From: an uncultured delta proteobacterium
Lineage (GTDB): Bacteria > Desulfobacterota > Syntrophorhabdia > Syntrophorhabdales > Syntrophorhabdaceae
Reading direction: 5' to 3'
NCBI GenBank assembly: GCA_903872255.1
Contig: CAIQJW010000019.1
Coordinates: forward strand, 1 to 14,996
Length of the DNA stretch: 14,996 bases
Shown here piece by piece: positions 13,371-14,996 of the stretch (position 1 is its first letter; each line of letters opens with the position of its first letter). The position numbers and the translations under genes were made by a program. The notes under the pieces were generated by a model. It did not search any database. It had not been told where the DNA came from and saw only the letters and a list, made by a program, of their open reading frames with translations.

Positions 13371-14996
13371 ATGCTGTCAAATATTGTAACCATTCCCATA
13401 GAAGAGGAAATGAAACGGTCATACCTTGACTATGCGATGAGCACTATTATAGGCCGGGCGTTACCTGACATTCGGGATGGATTGAAGCCGGTCCATCGAA
13501 GGATCCTGTACGCTATGTACGAAGCTAACAATACCCATGATAAACCATACAAGAAGTCCGCCAGGGTGGTCGGTGATGTCATGGGTAAATTTCATCCCCA
13601 CGGCGATCAAGCCATATATGATGCAATAGCCAGGATGGTACAGGATTTTTCACTGCGGTACCCGCTGGTCGATGGCCAGGGGAACTTCGGCTCGGTCGAT
13701 GGGGATTCCCCGGCGGCAATGAGGTACACTGAAGTACGCCTGTCCCGCATTGCAGAAGAGATACTGAAAGATATAGAAAAGGACACGGTAGCGTTCCGAC
13801 CCAATTACGATGACTCTCTCGTCGAGCCCGTTGTTGTACCTTCCCGGCTGCCGAACCTTCTCATAAACGGTTCGTCCGGGATTGCCGTCGGAATGGCCAC
13901 CAATATCCCGCCGCATAATACGATGGAAGTCATAAACGGGCTCATTGCTTTTATTGAAAACAGTGACATATCTTTCACCGAACTTATGGAGATCATTCCC
14001 GGTCCGGATTTTCCAACGCAGGGGATCATCTACGGCAGGCAGGGGATCATCGAGGCGTATACTTCCGGCCGGGGCCATATCTTGCTTCGGGCAAAGGCCG
14101 ATATTGAAACCCGAAAGAAAGATGGACGAGAATCCATCGTTGTTACCGAAATACCCTACCAGGTAAACAAGGCACGGCTCGTCGAGAATATTGTTGACCT
14201 GGTAAATACCAAAAGGGTCGAAGGCATATCGAACGTTAAAGACGAGTCGAGCAGGGAAGGAATGCGTGTTGTGATCGAGCTCAAGAAGGGTGAAATAGCC
14301 ATCCCTATCCTCAATAAACTCTTTAAGCATACCCAACTGCAAACGACGTTCGGCATAATTTTCCTGACAATTGTCAACAACGAGCCGAAGATGCTCAATC
14401 TGAAAGAGATGCTTCACGAATTTGTCGAGTTCCGGAAAGAGATCGTGACCAAAAGGTCCACTTTCGAACTCAATAAGGCACTCGACCGGCTTCATCTGCT
14501 GGAGGGCTTGAAGATCGCCCTTGATAATATCGACGAGGTTATAAACATTATACGCGGGGCGGCAAATACGGCCGAAGCACGCGAGGCCCTGATCGCGCGT
14601 TTCTCTTTTTCTGAAAAACAGGCAACAAGCATCCTTGAGATGCGCCTTCAGAGATTGACCTCCATGGAACGCACGAAGATCCTCGATGATCATAAATCCA
14701 CTTCGGACGATATAGACCGCCTGAGGCTTTTGCTTGCAAATGAGACAATACTCATCGATGTGGTGAAGAAAGAGCTCATTGAGATCCGCGACAAATACGG
14801 CGATAAACGCTTGACTGAGATCGTTGACTATTTTCCCGAGATAACGCTTGAAGACATGATCAAGGAAGAAGAGGTCGTGGTCACAATAACGAACAAAGGA
14901 TACATCAAGCGGACATCTCTCGATCAATACAGGAACCAGGGCAGAGGCGGCAAAGGACGGACGGGCATCGTGGTCCGGGAAGAGGATTTTGTCGAC
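13371..14996 (+). CDS. gyrA: DNA gyrase subunit A (3' end outside window)
   Basis: The frame runs from ATG 13371 to the window edge (542 codons). GGAGGAT lies seven bases before the start. The N-terminal half shows EEEMKRSYLDYAMS, GLKPVHRRILYAM, the QRDR (HPHGDQAIYD), the strand-cleaving tyrosine Y119 in AMRYTE, and NGSSGIAVGMATNIPPHN. The window ends just after the start of the DNA-wrapping C-terminal domain, where QGRGGKG (523-529) fits the GyrA box (QRRGGKG in E. coli) except for Gly at its second position. That box argues for GyrA over ParC. The enzyme introduces negative supercoils with GyrB, which is not in the window. Gln80 occupies the site of E. coli Ser83, while the Asp87 equivalent (Asp84) is kept. 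The 236-base gap before it has no convincing promoter boxes. Confidence 0.98.
   Translation, partial: MLSNIVTIPIEEEMKRSYLDYAMSTIIGRALPDIRDGLKPVHRRILYAMYEANNTHDKPYKKSARVVGDVMGKFHPHGDQAIYDAIARMVQDFSLRYPLVDGQGNFGSVDGDSPAAMRYTEVRLSRIAEEILKDIEKDTVAFRPNYDDSLVEPVVVPSRLPNLLINGSSGIAVGMATNIPPHNTMEVINGLIAFIENSDISFTELMEIIPGPDFPTQGIIYGRQGIIEAYTSGRGHILLRAKADIETRKKDGRESIVVTEIPYQVNKARLVENIVDLVNTKRVEGISNVKDESSREGMRVVIELKKGEIAIPILNKLFKHTQLQTTFGIIFLTIVNNEPKMLNLKEMLHEFVEFRKEIVTKRSTFELNKALDRLHLLEGLKIALDNIDEVINIIRGAANTAEAREALIARFSFSEKQATSILEMRLQRLTSMERTKILDDHKSTSDDIDRLRLLLANETILIDVVKKELIEIRDKYGDKRLTEIVDYFPEITLEDMIKEEEVVVTITNKGYIKRTSLDQYRNQGRGGKGRTGIVVREEDFVD

Noticed and set aside
13650..14927. Long minus-strand open frame (425 codons) opposite gyrA
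   Set aside because: It lies wholly inside the clearly real gyrA frame, has no family motifs, and is explained by codon bias of the sense strand.

Overview
The window looks like a chromosomal segment of an anaerobic or oxygen-sensitive bacterium, most plausibly a deltaproteobacterium-like lineage (Desulfobacterota, for example a syntrophic group). This is inferred from gene content, not from a marker-gene comparison: a flavodiiron protein with rubrerythrin, an iron-sulfur flavoprotein, an acyl-CoA dehydrogenase, a DUF362 ferredoxin protein and a hybrid sensor kinase. Gene order is compact with strong Shine-Dalgarno sites. No phage, insertion sequence, CRISPR array, rRNA or tRNA was seen, and no gene-free stretch exceeds 300 bases.

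Left part (1-2754): the 3' end of a hybrid histidine kinase (+), then on the minus strand a small unknown protein and a membrane-anchored metallophosphoesterase. Between the phosphoesterase and the next operon lies a short region that looks like the frameshifted C-terminal tail of a membrane protein. Middle-left (2755-5270): a minus-strand oxidative-stress operon, flavodiiron protein then rubrerythrin then Isf-like flavoprotein, insulated from the upstream ctpA gene by a good intrinsic terminator. ctpA (5290-6603, -) and a GYD-domain gene (6776-7060, +) diverge from promoters with near-consensus boxes. The GYD gene and the following acyl-CoA dehydrogenase gene (-) converge on a very strong bidirectional terminator.

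Middle-right (7145-12003): the acyl-CoA dehydrogenase gene diverges from a DUF362/ferredoxin gene. Then come corA (Mg/Co transport) and rlmL (23S rRNA methylation), both on minus. The gaps here carry the most unusual feature of the window: intergenic elements built from degenerate 7-base units arranged as inverted arms. Two full elements of different unit sequence (GTAAGGC-type and GTTCCAG-type) flank corA. Single-arm copies occur by the phosphoesterase gene, at the rlmL stop codon and between rlmL and truA.

Right part (12009-14996): truA and a small coiled-coil lipoprotein on minus, and gyrA on plus, which runs off the right edge. gyrA encodes Gln where E. coli has Ser83 in the quinolone-resistance region. 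Its opposite strand has a long open frame that is only a shadow.

Aside from the heptamer elements and the putative gene remnant, the window is ordinary core and anaerobic-metabolism sequence. I did not find a multi-gene system that looks undescribed.
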